DNA of 64,000 nucleotides from JAPPHA01 sp964291635. GTDB taxonomy: Bacteria > Pseudomonadota > Alphaproteobacteria > Rhodobacterales > Rhodobacteraceae. Position numbers and translations under genes: made by a program. Shown one piece after another: positions 55,828 to 64,000 of the stretch (its first letter is position 1; every line of letters begins with the position of its first letter). Under the pieces are notes generated by a model. It was not told the origin of the DNA. It saw only the letters and a list, made by a program, of their open reading frames with translations, and did no database searches. The stretch covers positions 1 to 64,000 of the forward strand of contig OZ219909.1 in the NCBI GenBank assembly GCA_964291635.2, given 5' to 3'.

Positions 55828-56221
55828 GGCAGGATACTCCCCGAGGACCTGCGCGACGAATGCGAATGACTCCGGAACCCGGACAGGCACCCTCGATCGT
55901 TCTGTCGTGGATCCGGGTCATTCAATACGACAATATGCGCAACGGCAAGGAATTGGAATCGTCTTTGACGGGATCGGTTCTTGTCCGGTCAGTTACGTGT
56001 TCCTGCCCAGTATTCCGGGGCGCCCCTGAAGATACGTACGGGCGGGGCGTTGCCGCCAACGGTGCAGAGCCCCTGGCATTCGGAACTGCGCCGGGAATCA
56101 TGTGAACCGGCAGCGAAAGCCTGGTCCGGGATGCCAGTGGGAACTCATCTCTCCACCGGTAGTCCAAACGGCAATTTCCGAAGCGGACGGGCTCGACGCC
56201 GGGCAAAGATCTATTTCCGGT
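55828..56221. other. Intergenic region between the methyltransferase-like gene and the pseudogene
   Basis: About 390 bases. It includes a small perfect palindrome GGGGCGCCCC near 56017. No gene or clear promoter is visible. Confidence 0.5.
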
Positions 56222-56815
56222 TCAGCTGAACCAACCGTTCACGATATCCAAGTTGTCGTTGACCCGGTCCTCGGCCACGATCCGAGGGTCAATCTTGTCA
56301 CGGCCGGATTTCGGGATCCACTCTTTGACCCCCCGCTGGATCGAGTTTCATCCGGCTGAGGGATCTTGCGATCGGGGGATTGGGGGTTTCCAGCGAACTG
56401 AAATTGGCGACGTAAATGCTTGCGTCGCCGCTGACGCATGAAAATGCGAAGCTTCCAGCCAGTCTTCTTTGTCCAGGTTGACGTTTTCACGACCTTCGGC
56501 ACGTGCCTGCTCTTCGACCGGCGTGATGTCGTAGGCGGCATGCACCGATTCCGGTGTCCAGTAATAAAACAGGATCGCTGTTCGCGCTGGGTCGCGGCTT
56601 TCGACCGTGCCTTGAAAGTCGCATCTGGCAGGCTTTCCGGCACCCAGGGTTCCGACAGTCCGTGGCTCTTGAACTTGACACGCCGCATCGGGTGGGTTTC
56701 CAGCCTGCGTCCCTGGTCCGACACTCGCCCATGCCGCTTCCGTCCTTGTCGAACATCGTCGCAACTTCGCGACCCATGAGATCGTCAGCCGTGCTTGCCC
56801 GATCCGCCATGGAGG
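56222..56815 (-). pseudogene. Frameshifted remnant of a glycine-betaine/proline-betaine ABC transporter binding protein (OpuAC type)
   Basis: Read on the minus strand, family segments occur in the correct order but in changing frames: ATMFDKDGSGMGE (near 56750), VKFKSHGLSEPWV, ILFYYWTPESVHAAYDI (near 56560), SGDASIYVANFSSLE, PIARSLSRMKLDP, then IQRGVKEWIPKSGRDKIDP and VAEDRVNDNLDIVNGWFS ending in TGA at 56222-56224. This matches the C-terminal part of OpuAC/ProX-like binding proteins. At least four frame changes and an in-frame TGA at 56348 break it, and the N-terminal half is missing. No permease or ATPase gene accompanies it. Confidence 0.82.
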
Positions 56816-57017
56816 ATGACTTTTTGTGAAATTGTATTGTCAGGTTCACGTCGATCGAACCGCCGGACGTCTCGGGAAGTGTCTCTGGCCAAGACCGTGT
56901 CTCGAGTGGCCTTTGCGTGGACCGGCCCCACCAGTTACCCGCCACGGGCAGGTCGTTGGCAGTGGCAAGCGCAGGCGTTCCAGTCTGCACCGTCGCCATC
57001 ATGCCACTGTATCTTGG

Positions 57018-57878
57018 TCAGTCTCGTTTCCGTTTTTTGGTTTGGGGATGGATTGACCGGAGAACCGGAACCTCTGCATCGTCGTCGACGTCAGTGATCA
57101 GCATGTGCCCGGGTTTGTGCGTGATGCAGATTGGAAGCAGGGCCTGCTCGATAGCCGCTTGCGGCGTAACCCCGCATGCCCAGAAGACCGGAATTTGGCC
57201 TTCACGAATCGGACCTGCGTCGCCCCAATCTGGGAGGTTCAGATCGCCGATTCCGATTTCTGCCGGATCTCCCCAATGCACCGGTGCCCCGTGCGCCATC
57301 GGGAATTTTCTGCTGATTTCGACGACTCGTGAAAGACGGTCCTGATCAATGGCGCGCATGCTGACGACCATGGGGCCTTTGAACGGGCCGGCCGCGATCG
57401 TGTCGATATTCGAACGATACATTGGTACGGTCTTGTTGTTGTCGATGTGCCAAAGGGAGATGCCGGCTGCCATCAAGGCGCGTTCGAACGTGAATGAGCA
57501 CCCGAGTGCGAAAGCAACCAATTCGTCATTCCAGAGGTCGACTATGTCGAAACGGAAATCCACCAATGCCCCGTTTTCGTAGACACAGTAGGCAGGAACG
57601 TCGGTCCTGATGTCAATGTCGCGCCCCAGCGTGGACATCGTTGGATCACCTGTTTCGGACACGCCAACGAGGGGGCACGGCTTGGGGTTGCGCTGACAGA
57701 AGCGCATGAAGTCCAATGCAAAGGATTCCGGCAAGACTGCCAGGTTTGCCTGGAGCTTTCCTTGCCCCAGTCCCGCAGTGTGCGAACGGTACGCGCCCGT
57801 TCTGATCAGGTCGCGTATCTCCACGGCATCCATGGATACCAGTTCACCGAAACTGTTTTTCAAGCCCGACTCTTCCAA
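57018..57878 (-). CDS. DUF1445 (YcsI / D-glutamate cyclase-like) putative hydro-lyase
   Basis: A 286-residue protein of the DUF1445 family. Diagnostic blocks are REGQIPVFWACGVTPQAAI, THKPGHMLITD and MVVSMRAI, in the expected order and near full length. Bacterial members are annotated as putative hydro-lyases. A related domain occurs in mammalian D-glutamate cyclase, which makes 5-oxo-D-proline from D-glutamate. That link is notable because a 5-oxoprolinase-type gene is 5 kb away. The start may be ATG 57878 or the internal ATG 15 codons later. It is flanked by decayed sequence on both sides but is itself intact. Confidence 0.88.
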   Translation of the reverse strand: MEESGLKNSFGELVSMDAVEIRDLIRTGAYRSHTAGLGQGKLQANLAVLPESFALDFMRFCQRNPKPCPLVGVSETGDPTMSTLGRDIDIRTDVPAYCVYENGALVDFRFDIVDLWNDELVAFALGCSFTFERALMAAGISLWHIDNNKTVPMYRSNIDTIAAGPFKGPMVVSMRAIDQDRLSRVVEISRKFPMAHGAPVHWGDPAEIGIGDLNLPDWGDAGPIREGQIPVFWACGVTPQAAIEQALLPICITHKPGHMLITDVDDDAEVPVLRSIHPQTKKRKRD

Positions 57879-59260
57879 TTCCAGGACTTTCCCACGCTGG
57901 CCGAACGGGTACTCCAGGCAGTCCGGAATACCTCATTTGGGTTCTTGGACATGTCTCGTAGTCGCACCACCGCCAGAACAAGACGAAACCAGCCGCCGTT
58001 GTCCAGTACAGGAGGTGTGTGGAAAGTGTCTGTTGGGGAGAAAACGCAGAGACCACTGGAGACTTTACCAGGAACGCGCCGACGACAAACTCAACGACGT
58101 TGCACAGGCCCGCGAACTGACGGAACTCCGGGCAGAATTCGGTATCATCCGCGCCGTGCATGTCACCCCGTTGCAGCGCATGGTCAAATCGTATGTGGAC
58201 GCCACCAGTGGTGCAAGCCGGAAGTTGGACAACGTCTAACATGCGGTCAACGTACTGCCGTATGTCTGGCCTCTGAGATGCAGCATTCATGCGCTGAGGG
58301 CCCATGTAGTGTTCGTGGATCGGACCCAAAACGTTGAAACGGGGTCAAAGCCCTGAGATTTGAACTGGTTCATCCGACCACGTCCCTCTGACCTTTTGCC
58401 CTTGTGTTGTCTTTCGGCCTGACCGCACCAACCGGGGTCATCCGCGCATCACGCTTTCACGTGCGAGACACCAGAACCCGGTGTTCCGTTTCCCTTCCAG
58501 GTAGCCTTCTTCATTTTTCAGCAGCTATTTTGACGCAACTTCGACTGCCGAGGGTGCCCGGTCCGGCCAGGTTTCCTCCCTGACCGACAGCGCCGAGATG
58601 ATGCCTGCCATAGAACACGCGCAGGGGAATGCGCGCTCTTTGTTGACGGGCGTCACCGGAGCCTGTAGGTGTCTCGCATTGGGGTCAGGAACTGGCCTTC
58701 GGTCGCGAAGTAGGGGCAGTGGTCCGAGGCTTGGCCGAGAAACCGTCGCCTTCAGGCGACGGAGGTTCACTGCAAGCATGATCCGGACATCGGCTTCCGG
58801 GCCGGTCGGAAACATGCACTGCAAGAAAGCGGAAGACCGTGGTCATCCACCATTTGCCATGTCTCGGCAGGACTAGCGACACTGTCGAATCCGAACCAAG
58901 GATACCGGGGTCCCAAACCGTATGCATGGAAGAGGCGGCCGACGATCTCTCGTCGGCCGTCTCGCTCACATTTTGGAGTGTCTCCAAGTCTGTCGCGACG
59001 ATCAAGACGTTCCTGGAGCCGGTCCGAAACTTCCGTCTCATCCTGTCCCACCCTGTTCGCCGCAGCTGGACCCTCTCGGGAATTGGCCAGCACCCTCCAG
59101 ACGCGCGATGTGCTGGGGTGAGTACAGAACAAGCTCCTTCACCTGCCGTGTGGACAAGATCCTGATCAAGATAAATCCCGTGCTGGACGCATGGCGTCGC
59201 CCCGGTGGTGACAAGCCCTGAGGGAACCCGATCCCGACGGCGATTAGCGTTGGCAGGCGC
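57879..59260. other. Long region without an intact gene; possible decayed coding sequence
   Basis: About 1.4 kb between DUF1445 and the Lrp gene. On the minus strand a protein-like stretch (about 58080-58340, with RQYVDRMLDVVQLP and GVHIRFDHALQRGDMHG) is followed in another frame by LRDMSKNPNEVFRTAW (about 57920-57970). A second stretch near 58880-59060 also looks protein-like. I do not recognise the parent genes. The pattern resembles the frameshifted pseudogene next door, suggesting a decaying segment. Confidence 0.4.
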
Positions 59261-59713
59261 TCACGATAAACGCGCCAACCCGGACTTGACGCGTCGCAAC
59301 GGGATCGAGGACTCGATCGATGCGACGGCCGGGATCTTCGTCAGGCGGCCGGTGAGAAACGCCTCGAACTCGCTGATGTCCCGCACGGCCACCCTGAGCA
59401 GGTAGTCGCGGTTGCCCGTCATCAGCCAGCAATCGACGACCTCCGGATACTTGTTGATCGCCTCCTCGAACTCGGTCAGTGCGTCGTCCACCTGCCGGAC
59501 CAGCTTGACGGATACAAAGACCGAAAAGGGGAAACCTGCCTGGCTCTCATCGATGAGGGCGCGATAGCCGGCGATGACACCGGCCTTCTCCATCAGCCGA
59601 ATGCGACGGGCGCAAGGAGATGGGCTTAGCCCGACACGCTCACTCAGGTTGTGGACGGTGATCCGCGCATTGTCCTGCAACTCGCGGAGAATCGCTGCAT
59701 CAATCTGATCCAT
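59261..59713 (-). CDS. Lrp/AsnC-family transcriptional regulator
   Basis: A 150-residue regulator. An N-terminal helix-turn-helix (ILRELQDNARITVHNLSERVG, then SPSPCARRIRLMEKAG) is followed by an AsnC/RAM ligand domain with DCWLMTGNRDYLLRVAV. Size is typical. It is divergent from the transketolase-like gene with 137 bases between starts, the common arrangement for an Lrp regulator and its target, so it probably responds to an amino acid and controls that gene and itself. Confidence 0.93.
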   Translation of the reverse strand: MDQIDAAILRELQDNARITVHNLSERVGLSPSPCARRIRLMEKAGVIAGYRALIDESQAGFPFSVFVSVKLVRQVDDALTEFEEAINKYPEVVDCWLMTGNRDYLLRVAVRDISEFEAFLTGRLTKIPAVASIESSIPLRRVKSGLARLS

Positions 59714-59739
59714 TGATTGATTCCATCAAAATTTCTGAC

Positions 59740-59753
59740 AATAGCGAGCTATT
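59740..59753. promoter_or_regulatory. Palindrome AATAGCGAGCTATT in the Lrp/transketolase divergent region
   Basis: Six-base arms (AATAGC/GCTATT) separated by two bases within an AT-rich stretch that contrasts with the GC-rich surroundings. Placed 27 bases before the Lrp start and about 100 before the transketolase start. A TATATT at 59813-59818 could be a -10 box. It is a plausible Lrp-family site. Confidence 0.45.
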
Positions 59754-59850
59754 TTACCATAACGATGGCCTAAACGGGGTAAATTTGCAAGGTTTCGGCG
59801 GCGGATTTGCGCTATATTGCCAACGACATCCTCCACGGGACCAATCGACC

Positions 59851-62247
59851 ATGAGCGTGTTCGATATCGAAGGCTTGACGGAACTGAATCGGCGGATCCT
59901 GTGGCTTGCCACCTGGACCATCCATCACGCCAACCACGTCCGCGAAGCGGATGAGATCAAGGTGGGCGGCCATCAGGCCTCTTCCGCTTCCCTCGCCTCG
60001 ATCATGACTGCGCTCTACTTCGCCATCCTGAAGCCACAGGACAGGGTCGCGGTCAAACCCCACGCGTCGCCGGTCTTCCACGCCATTCACTACCTGGCCG
60101 GTCGTCAGACCGTCGAGAAACTCAGGAACTTCCGCGGCTTCCGGGGCGCCCAGAGCTACCCGTCGCGGACAAAGGATACTGACGATGTCGACTTTTCCAC
60201 CGGCTCCGTCGGATTGGGGGTCGCACAGACCCTCTTCTCATCCCTGGTGCAGGATTACGTGACCGCCCGCGGCTGGATGGGCGATCGCCCGGAGGGGCGC
60301 ATGGTGGCTCTCATCGGCGACGCGGAGATGGACGAGGGCAACATCTACGAGGCGTTGGTAGAAGGTTGGAAACAGGGCCTCAGGAACTGCTGGTGGGTTG
60401 TCGACTACAACCGCCAGTCCCTGGATGCGGTGGTCCGCGAGGGATTGTGGCAGAAATTCGAGCAGATCTTTGGCGACTTCGGCTGGGAGGTGGTCATTCT
60501 CAAGCACGGGCGTCTGCAGGAGGCCGCCTTCGCCGAACCGGGTGGTGAGAAGCTCAAGACGTGGATCGACGCCTGTCCCAACGGACTCTATTCGGCCCTG
60601 ACGTTCCAGGGCGGGGCAGCGTGGCGGAGGCGCCTGAAGGACGAGATCGGCGATCAGGGCGACGCGACCGAGCTATTGGAGCGGCGGAGCGACGACGAAC
60701 TGGCATCGCTCATGGGCAATCTTGGCGGCCACGATCTCGACGTGCTGCTTGAAGCCTTTGCCCGGGCCGGGATGAGCGACCGGCCGGTCCTGTTCGTCTG
60801 TTACACGGTCAAGGGTCAGGGCCTGCCGCTGGCCGGCCACAAGGACAACCACGCGGGCCTGCTGACGCCAGCTCAGATGGATCAGTTTCGCGATGCGTCG
60901 GGCGTCCGTCCCGGTCACGAATGGGACCCCTGGGAGGGTACCAGGCTCGAGGTCGATCGGCTCAAGCGTTTGGTCGCGGCAGCCCCGTTTTTCCACGGTG
61001 GCGAGCGCCGCTTGGTTGGCCAACATGTCACCGTGCCCAACAGCCTGGATTTTCCCGACCCGAAGAACAAACCTGTCGCCACGCAGACCGGTTTCGGGCA
61101 GATCCTCAACGAAATCGCGCGTCTGGACTCCGACTTTGCCCGCCGCGTCGTCACGACCGCCCCCGATGTCGCGGCGTCGACCAATCTGGGCGCCTGGGTC
61201 AACCGAGTCGGTCTCTTCGCCCGTGAAAGGCTGGCCGACACTTTCAAAGCCGAACGCATTCCCTCGCCCTACACCTGGTCGTTCTACCCGGAAGGCCAGC
61301 ACATCGAACTCGGGATCGCGGAGGCGAACCTCTTCTTGATCCTCTCGGCGCTAGGATTGTCGCATGCCATCAACGGCGAACGGCTCCTTCCCGTCGGTAC
61401 GGTCTACGATCCGTTTATCTATCGCGGCGCCGACCAGTTGAATTACGCGTGTTACCAGGACGCCCGCTTCATGCTCGTCGCGACCCCATCGGGTGTCACG
61501 CTCGCTCCGGAGGGCGGTGCCCACCAATCGATCGGAACCCCGCTTGTCGGAATCGCGCAGGATGGTCTTGCGACCTTCGAACCGGCCTTCGTCGACGAGC
61601 TCGCGGTGATCATGCGTTTCGGCTTCGATTACATGCAGCGCAGCGGCGACGGTGACCCGGACGACCGTACTTGGCTGCGCGACGAGACGGGAGGCTCCAT
61701 CTATCTGCGTCTATCGACGCGTCCGCTCCAGCAACCGTTCAGAACGATGACCAATGAGCTTGAGCGTGGCATCATCGACGGTGCCTACTGGATGCGCGAA
61801 CCTGGTCCCAACGCTGAGGTCGTGGTCGCCTTCGCTGGGGCCGTGGCGCCGGAGGCGCTCGAGGCAGTCGGCCTGATGGCCGAGGACCGTCGCGATGTGG
61901 GGCTCCTCAACGTAACCTCTGCCGACCGCCTTCAGGCTGGATGGACGGCAGCGCAGCGTGCCCGCGAACGAGGCCATGCGTCGGCACGCAGCCACATCGA
62001 ACGGTTGATGTCGACGGTGCCAGAATACTGCGCAATCATTACCGTCACCGATGGCCATCCGGCCGCACTCGGATGGATCGGTTCCGTTCACGGACACCGA
62101 ACCCGTACCTTGGGCGTCGAGCATTTCGGTCAAACCGGGACGATTGCGGACCTCTATCATCACTATGGCATTGACACCCAGGCCGTGCTGCGTGCCGCAG
62201 AGGGTCTCTCGCCTCGTCGCCTCATCCGTTTTGTTGATGTGGCCTAA
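59851..62247 (+). CDS. Pyruvate dehydrogenase E1-like transketolase family protein
   Basis: A 798-residue thiamine diphosphate enzyme resembling the homodimeric (AceE-like) 2-oxo acid dehydrogenase E1 and transketolase. The N-terminal domain has HASPVFHAIHYLAGRQ and the cofactor motif GDAEMDEGNIYEAL...DYNRQSLD. A middle domain carries FYPEGQHIELGIAEANLF, and a C-terminal domain follows. The ATG at 59851 begins the homology, although the frame is open to 59713. No E2 or E3 genes are near, so it may work alone or borrow them. The divergent Lrp regulator suggests an amino-acid-derived 2-oxo acid as substrate. Confidence 0.86.
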   Translation: MSVFDIEGLTELNRRILWLATWTIHHANHVREADEIKVGGHQASSASLASIMTALYFAILKPQDRVAVKPHASPVFHAIHYLAGRQTVEKLRNFRGFRGAQSYPSRTKDTDDVDFSTGSVGLGVAQTLFSSLVQDYVTARGWMGDRPEGRMVALIGDAEMDEGNIYEALVEGWKQGLRNCWWVVDYNRQSLDAVVREGLWQKFEQIFGDFGWEVVILKHGRLQEAAFAEPGGEKLKTWIDACPNGLYSALTFQGGAAWRRRLKDEIGDQGDATELLERRSDDELASLMGNLGGHDLDVLLEAFARAGMSDRPVLFVCYTVKGQGLPLAGHKDNHAGLLTPAQMDQFRDASGVRPGHEWDPWEGTRLEVDRLKRLVAAAPFFHGGERRLVGQHVTVPNSLDFPDPKNKPVATQTGFGQILNEIARLDSDFARRVVTTAPDVAASTNLGAWVNRVGLFARERLADTFKAERIPSPYTWSFYPEGQHIELGIAEANLFLILSALGLSHAINGERLLPVGTVYDPFIYRGADQLNYACYQDARFMLVATPSGVTLAPEGGAHQSIGTPLVGIAQDGLATFEPAFVDELAVIMRFGFDYMQRSGDGDPDDRTWLRDETGGSIYLRLSTRPLQQPFRTMTNELERGIIDGAYWMREPGPNAEVVVAFAGAVAPEALEAVGLMAEDRRDVGLLNVTSADRLQAGWTAAQRARERGHASARSHIERLMSTVPEYCAIITVTDGHPAALGWIGSVHGHRTRTLGVEHFGQTGTIADLYHHYGIDTQAVLRAAEGLSPRRLIRFVDVA

Positions 62248-62872
62248 CGAGATGCACGCCACACCGCCGAACCGGTCGTCAAATTCCTCGCGGTTTTCCT
62301 GAGACCGACATGCCCGACTTCCCTTCCCGGCTTGAAAAGCGCCGCGCGGATGCGCGGTTTGCCAATGTTTAAACTGAAGTATTGGCGTTTTTCGGCGTCG
62401 TTTTCCGATTTATTCCTTTTTTACAAGGGGTTTTGGACGTCTAGTGACAATCCTTGCATGTCAATCCATCCACGCCTGCCGACAAAAGTTTCATCAGCGG
62501 CTTCATATTCTTTCTCCCATTTGTGCCTCGGTTTGAACGGTGGTCAAGGAAAACCGAGGTTCCTCCCATCGCGCCCTTTGGATAATCCTGATCCGGGTTG
62601 AGCGCTCAGATTGCGCATCGCGACGGCATGTGCCTAGCTTTGATGCGTTATCCGTACCGAAGAGATCGTACTTGCGCGTTGTCCAGGCAACAGTCGCGTA
62701 TAGCGGCCAGATTTTGGCCGAACTAAATGAACGACCGAATGACACGCGATCACCTGCGGACAACAATTGACCCATCCAACGTATAGATCTCTTGATGCCT
62801 GAGCGTGGTTCTGCTGAATAGTAAAGTGATACCGTCGACACAAATGGTGCCGGTCACACTGCTCGCAGCGTC
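62248..62872. other. Gene-free region with an AT-rich island
   Basis: About 625 bases. From about 62350 to 62470 the base composition drops sharply, with runs of T. A 20-codon frame begins at an ATG near 62310. CCGCG/CGCGG arms near 62335 could form a small hairpin after the transketolase gene. No known gene or insertion-sequence end was identified. Confidence 0.45.
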
Positions 62873-63655
62873 ATGGCGCGCTTGGGATTCAGAGGCATCG
62901 CGGGAGCCCGGTCAGTCTTGGACATCGAATCGAAGAACCACGAACTCGCCGCCGACTGGGGAGAGTTGCGTGTCTACGCGGCATGGCCAAGGCACGATGG
63001 CCCTGTACCTGTGGTTCTGATGTACATGGACGCAATGGGCCCGAGGCCGGAGCTTTTCTCGATCGCGCGTCAATACGCGTCGGAGGGCTTCGGGGTCCTG
63101 CTTCCAAACCTATTTGGGAGGCTGGGATCGCCGGTTTTTCCTCCACCAAACCAGGAGATCGATCAGGTCAGCCCTGGCGCCGTGGAAGCGAACGACAAGA
63201 CGACGATCGCAGACGGTTTGAACGATTCGAAGCTGCTGGTTGAGGCATGCGATGAGGGTGTATTCGGGTTTGCCGCCAAATTCTACACGGCGATCGGATA
63301 CTGCATGGGCGGACGATATGCCTTGTCGGGCGTGGTCGATCACCCGTCCATTTCGGCCGGCGCATCTGCCCACGGTGGCCGGCTCGTAACTTCGAACCAC
63401 GACTCACCGCACCTTCTGATCGAACGCCTTGAAAAACCTTTCAGGTTTTACTTCGCCGAAGACGACGTAACCTGCCCGGAAGAGCATCAATCCCTTATCG
63501 AAGACTTGTGCCGACGCAGCCCGGCTGATGTTTCCTGCCATCGCATGTCGGCGCATCACGGGTGGTCGTTTCCTGATCGCTGGTGCTTTGACGCCGAAGC
63601 GAGCAGCACCGTCTTCCGCGAAACCGTGTCTCTGTTTCGGGAAGCCGGACTGTAG
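62873..63655 (+). CDS. Dienelactone hydrolase family protein
   Basis: A 260-residue alpha/beta hydrolase with the dienelactone hydrolase triad: Cys144 in IGYCMGGRYAL, Asp197/198 in FAEDD and His229 in AHHGWSFP. The family hydrolyses lactones and related esters, for example dienelactone to maleylacetate in aromatic degradation. The ATG at 62873 gives the expected length, although the first 20 residues are poorly supported and no strong ribosome binding site is seen. No operon partners are evident. Confidence 0.85.
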   Translation: MARLGFRGIAGARSVLDIESKNHELAADWGELRVYAAWPRHDGPVPVVLMYMDAMGPRPELFSIARQYASEGFGVLLPNLFGRLGSPVFPPPNQEIDQVSPGAVEANDKTTIADGLNDSKLLVEACDEGVFGFAAKFYTAIGYCMGGRYALSGVVDHPSISAGASAHGGRLVTSNHDSPHLLIERLEKPFRFYFAEDDVTCPEEHQSLIEDLCRRSPADVSCHRMSAHHGWSFPDRWCFDAEASSTVFRETVSLFREAGL

Positions 63656-64000
63656 GCTGACGCCGAAGATGACTTGAACTTGCCGAAGGGTCCGACCGGC
63701 CGCCAGGCCAACGTCAAACGCGATAACCGCATCGACAACCGAGCGGACCGGCGTCGCAAGGGCCCCGGCCTCGCCGCTGCTTCCGTTCCCAGCATCTCGC
63801 CTGCCAAATCGAAATTCATCCGGTCACCGCCATGGTTGCCATGGAGGCGCAGAACCACGGCGTTGCCGTCAGCCTATTTGAAGGCGTCCATGCAAACGGC
63901 GACGGCCGGCCCGGCGAATACAATGCCGATTGCGCAGGCGCCAAGCGGGCCTCACCACAGTAGCCCGTGAACACCGGCAGGCGGCCGGAGCCATCTCCGG
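63656..64000. other. Window end, no assigned gene
   Basis: About 345 bases. A plus frame ending at TAG 63961-63963 contains a protein-like stretch (IEIHPVTAMVAMEAQNHG, then GDGRPGEYNADC), without a usable start. It could be a gene remnant; I do not recognise it. Confidence 0.35.

Noticed and set aside
56487..57002. An intact 171-residue gene on the minus strand
   Set aside because: Only its middle part matches the betaine-binding family and the match continues in other frames, so it is a piece of the pseudogene.

Overview
The window is high-GC, densely packed DNA. Its gene content (hexuronate genes, two tripartite tricarboxylate transporters, an oxalyl-CoA/formyl-CoA pair, an MttB-family methyltransferase beside a DUF3726 gene, a fused oxoprolinase) suggests a chromosomal segment of a free-living, probably marine or rhizosphere, alphaproteobacterium of the Rhodobacterales/Rhodospirillales kind. 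It is almost entirely catabolic. I see no rRNA, CRISPR array, integrase, plasmid or phage module or complete insertion sequence. One tRNA gene, tRNA-Arg(TCG), lies at 15248-15324. All assignments come from reading the sequence and family motifs; no database search was run.

Layout. 1-2171: 3' part of uxuA and complete uxuB (hexuronate catabolism), then a convergent sulfatase (2350-3897). 4400-10990: a tripartite transporter (tctC-tctB-tctA) followed on the same strand by oxalyl-CoA decarboxylase and formyl-CoA:oxalate CoA-transferase, an apparent oxalate import and detoxification unit. A GntR-type palindrome precedes it and a 17-bp stem-loop separates tctC from tctB. 11359-15128: a coupled trio of DapA-family lyase, aldehyde dehydrogenase and FAD amine oxidoreductase. 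15248-18912: tRNA-Arg and a 1105-residue protein joining a Fe-S RecB nuclease, an RNase H-like exonuclease domain and a Upf1-like helicase. 19013-26379: an MttB-family (non-pyrrolysine) methyltransferase gene divergent from an M19 dipeptidase-like gene, an unknown 571-residue protein and a DUF3726 protein, with FAH-family and MOSC genes on the other strand.

27016-33780: maleate-isomerase-like protein, M20 amidohydrolase, two M24 proteins (one without metal ligands) and a fold-type II PLP enzyme, recalling ectoine-utilisation clusters. 33919-42168 (mostly minus strand): a second tripartite transporter, a metallo-beta-lactamase-fold hydrolase, a class IV aminotransferase, an arylsulfotransferase-like protein without signal peptide and a LysR regulator, with one VOC gene on the plus strand. 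42293-46767: a small orphan, FAD monooxygenase, aldehyde dehydrogenase and iron alcohol dehydrogenase. 46969-52004: glutamate dehydrogenase translationally coupled to a fused 5-oxoprolinase/hydantoinase, which together could turn 5-oxoproline into 2-oxoglutarate.

52248-55827: a polytopic membrane protein with a spermidine-synthase-like domain and a Tat-exported isoaspartyl methyltransferase-like protein. 56222-59260: a decayed stretch holding a frameshifted glycine-betaine-binding-protein pseudogene, an intact DUF1445 gene and over 1.3 kb without an intact gene. 59261-62247: an Lrp regulator divergent from a pyruvate-dehydrogenase-E1-like transketolase. 62873-63655: a dienelactone hydrolase. 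Several modules point to use of compatible solutes and modified amino acids (betaines, ectoine-like compounds, pyroglutamate) as carbon and nitrogen sources.
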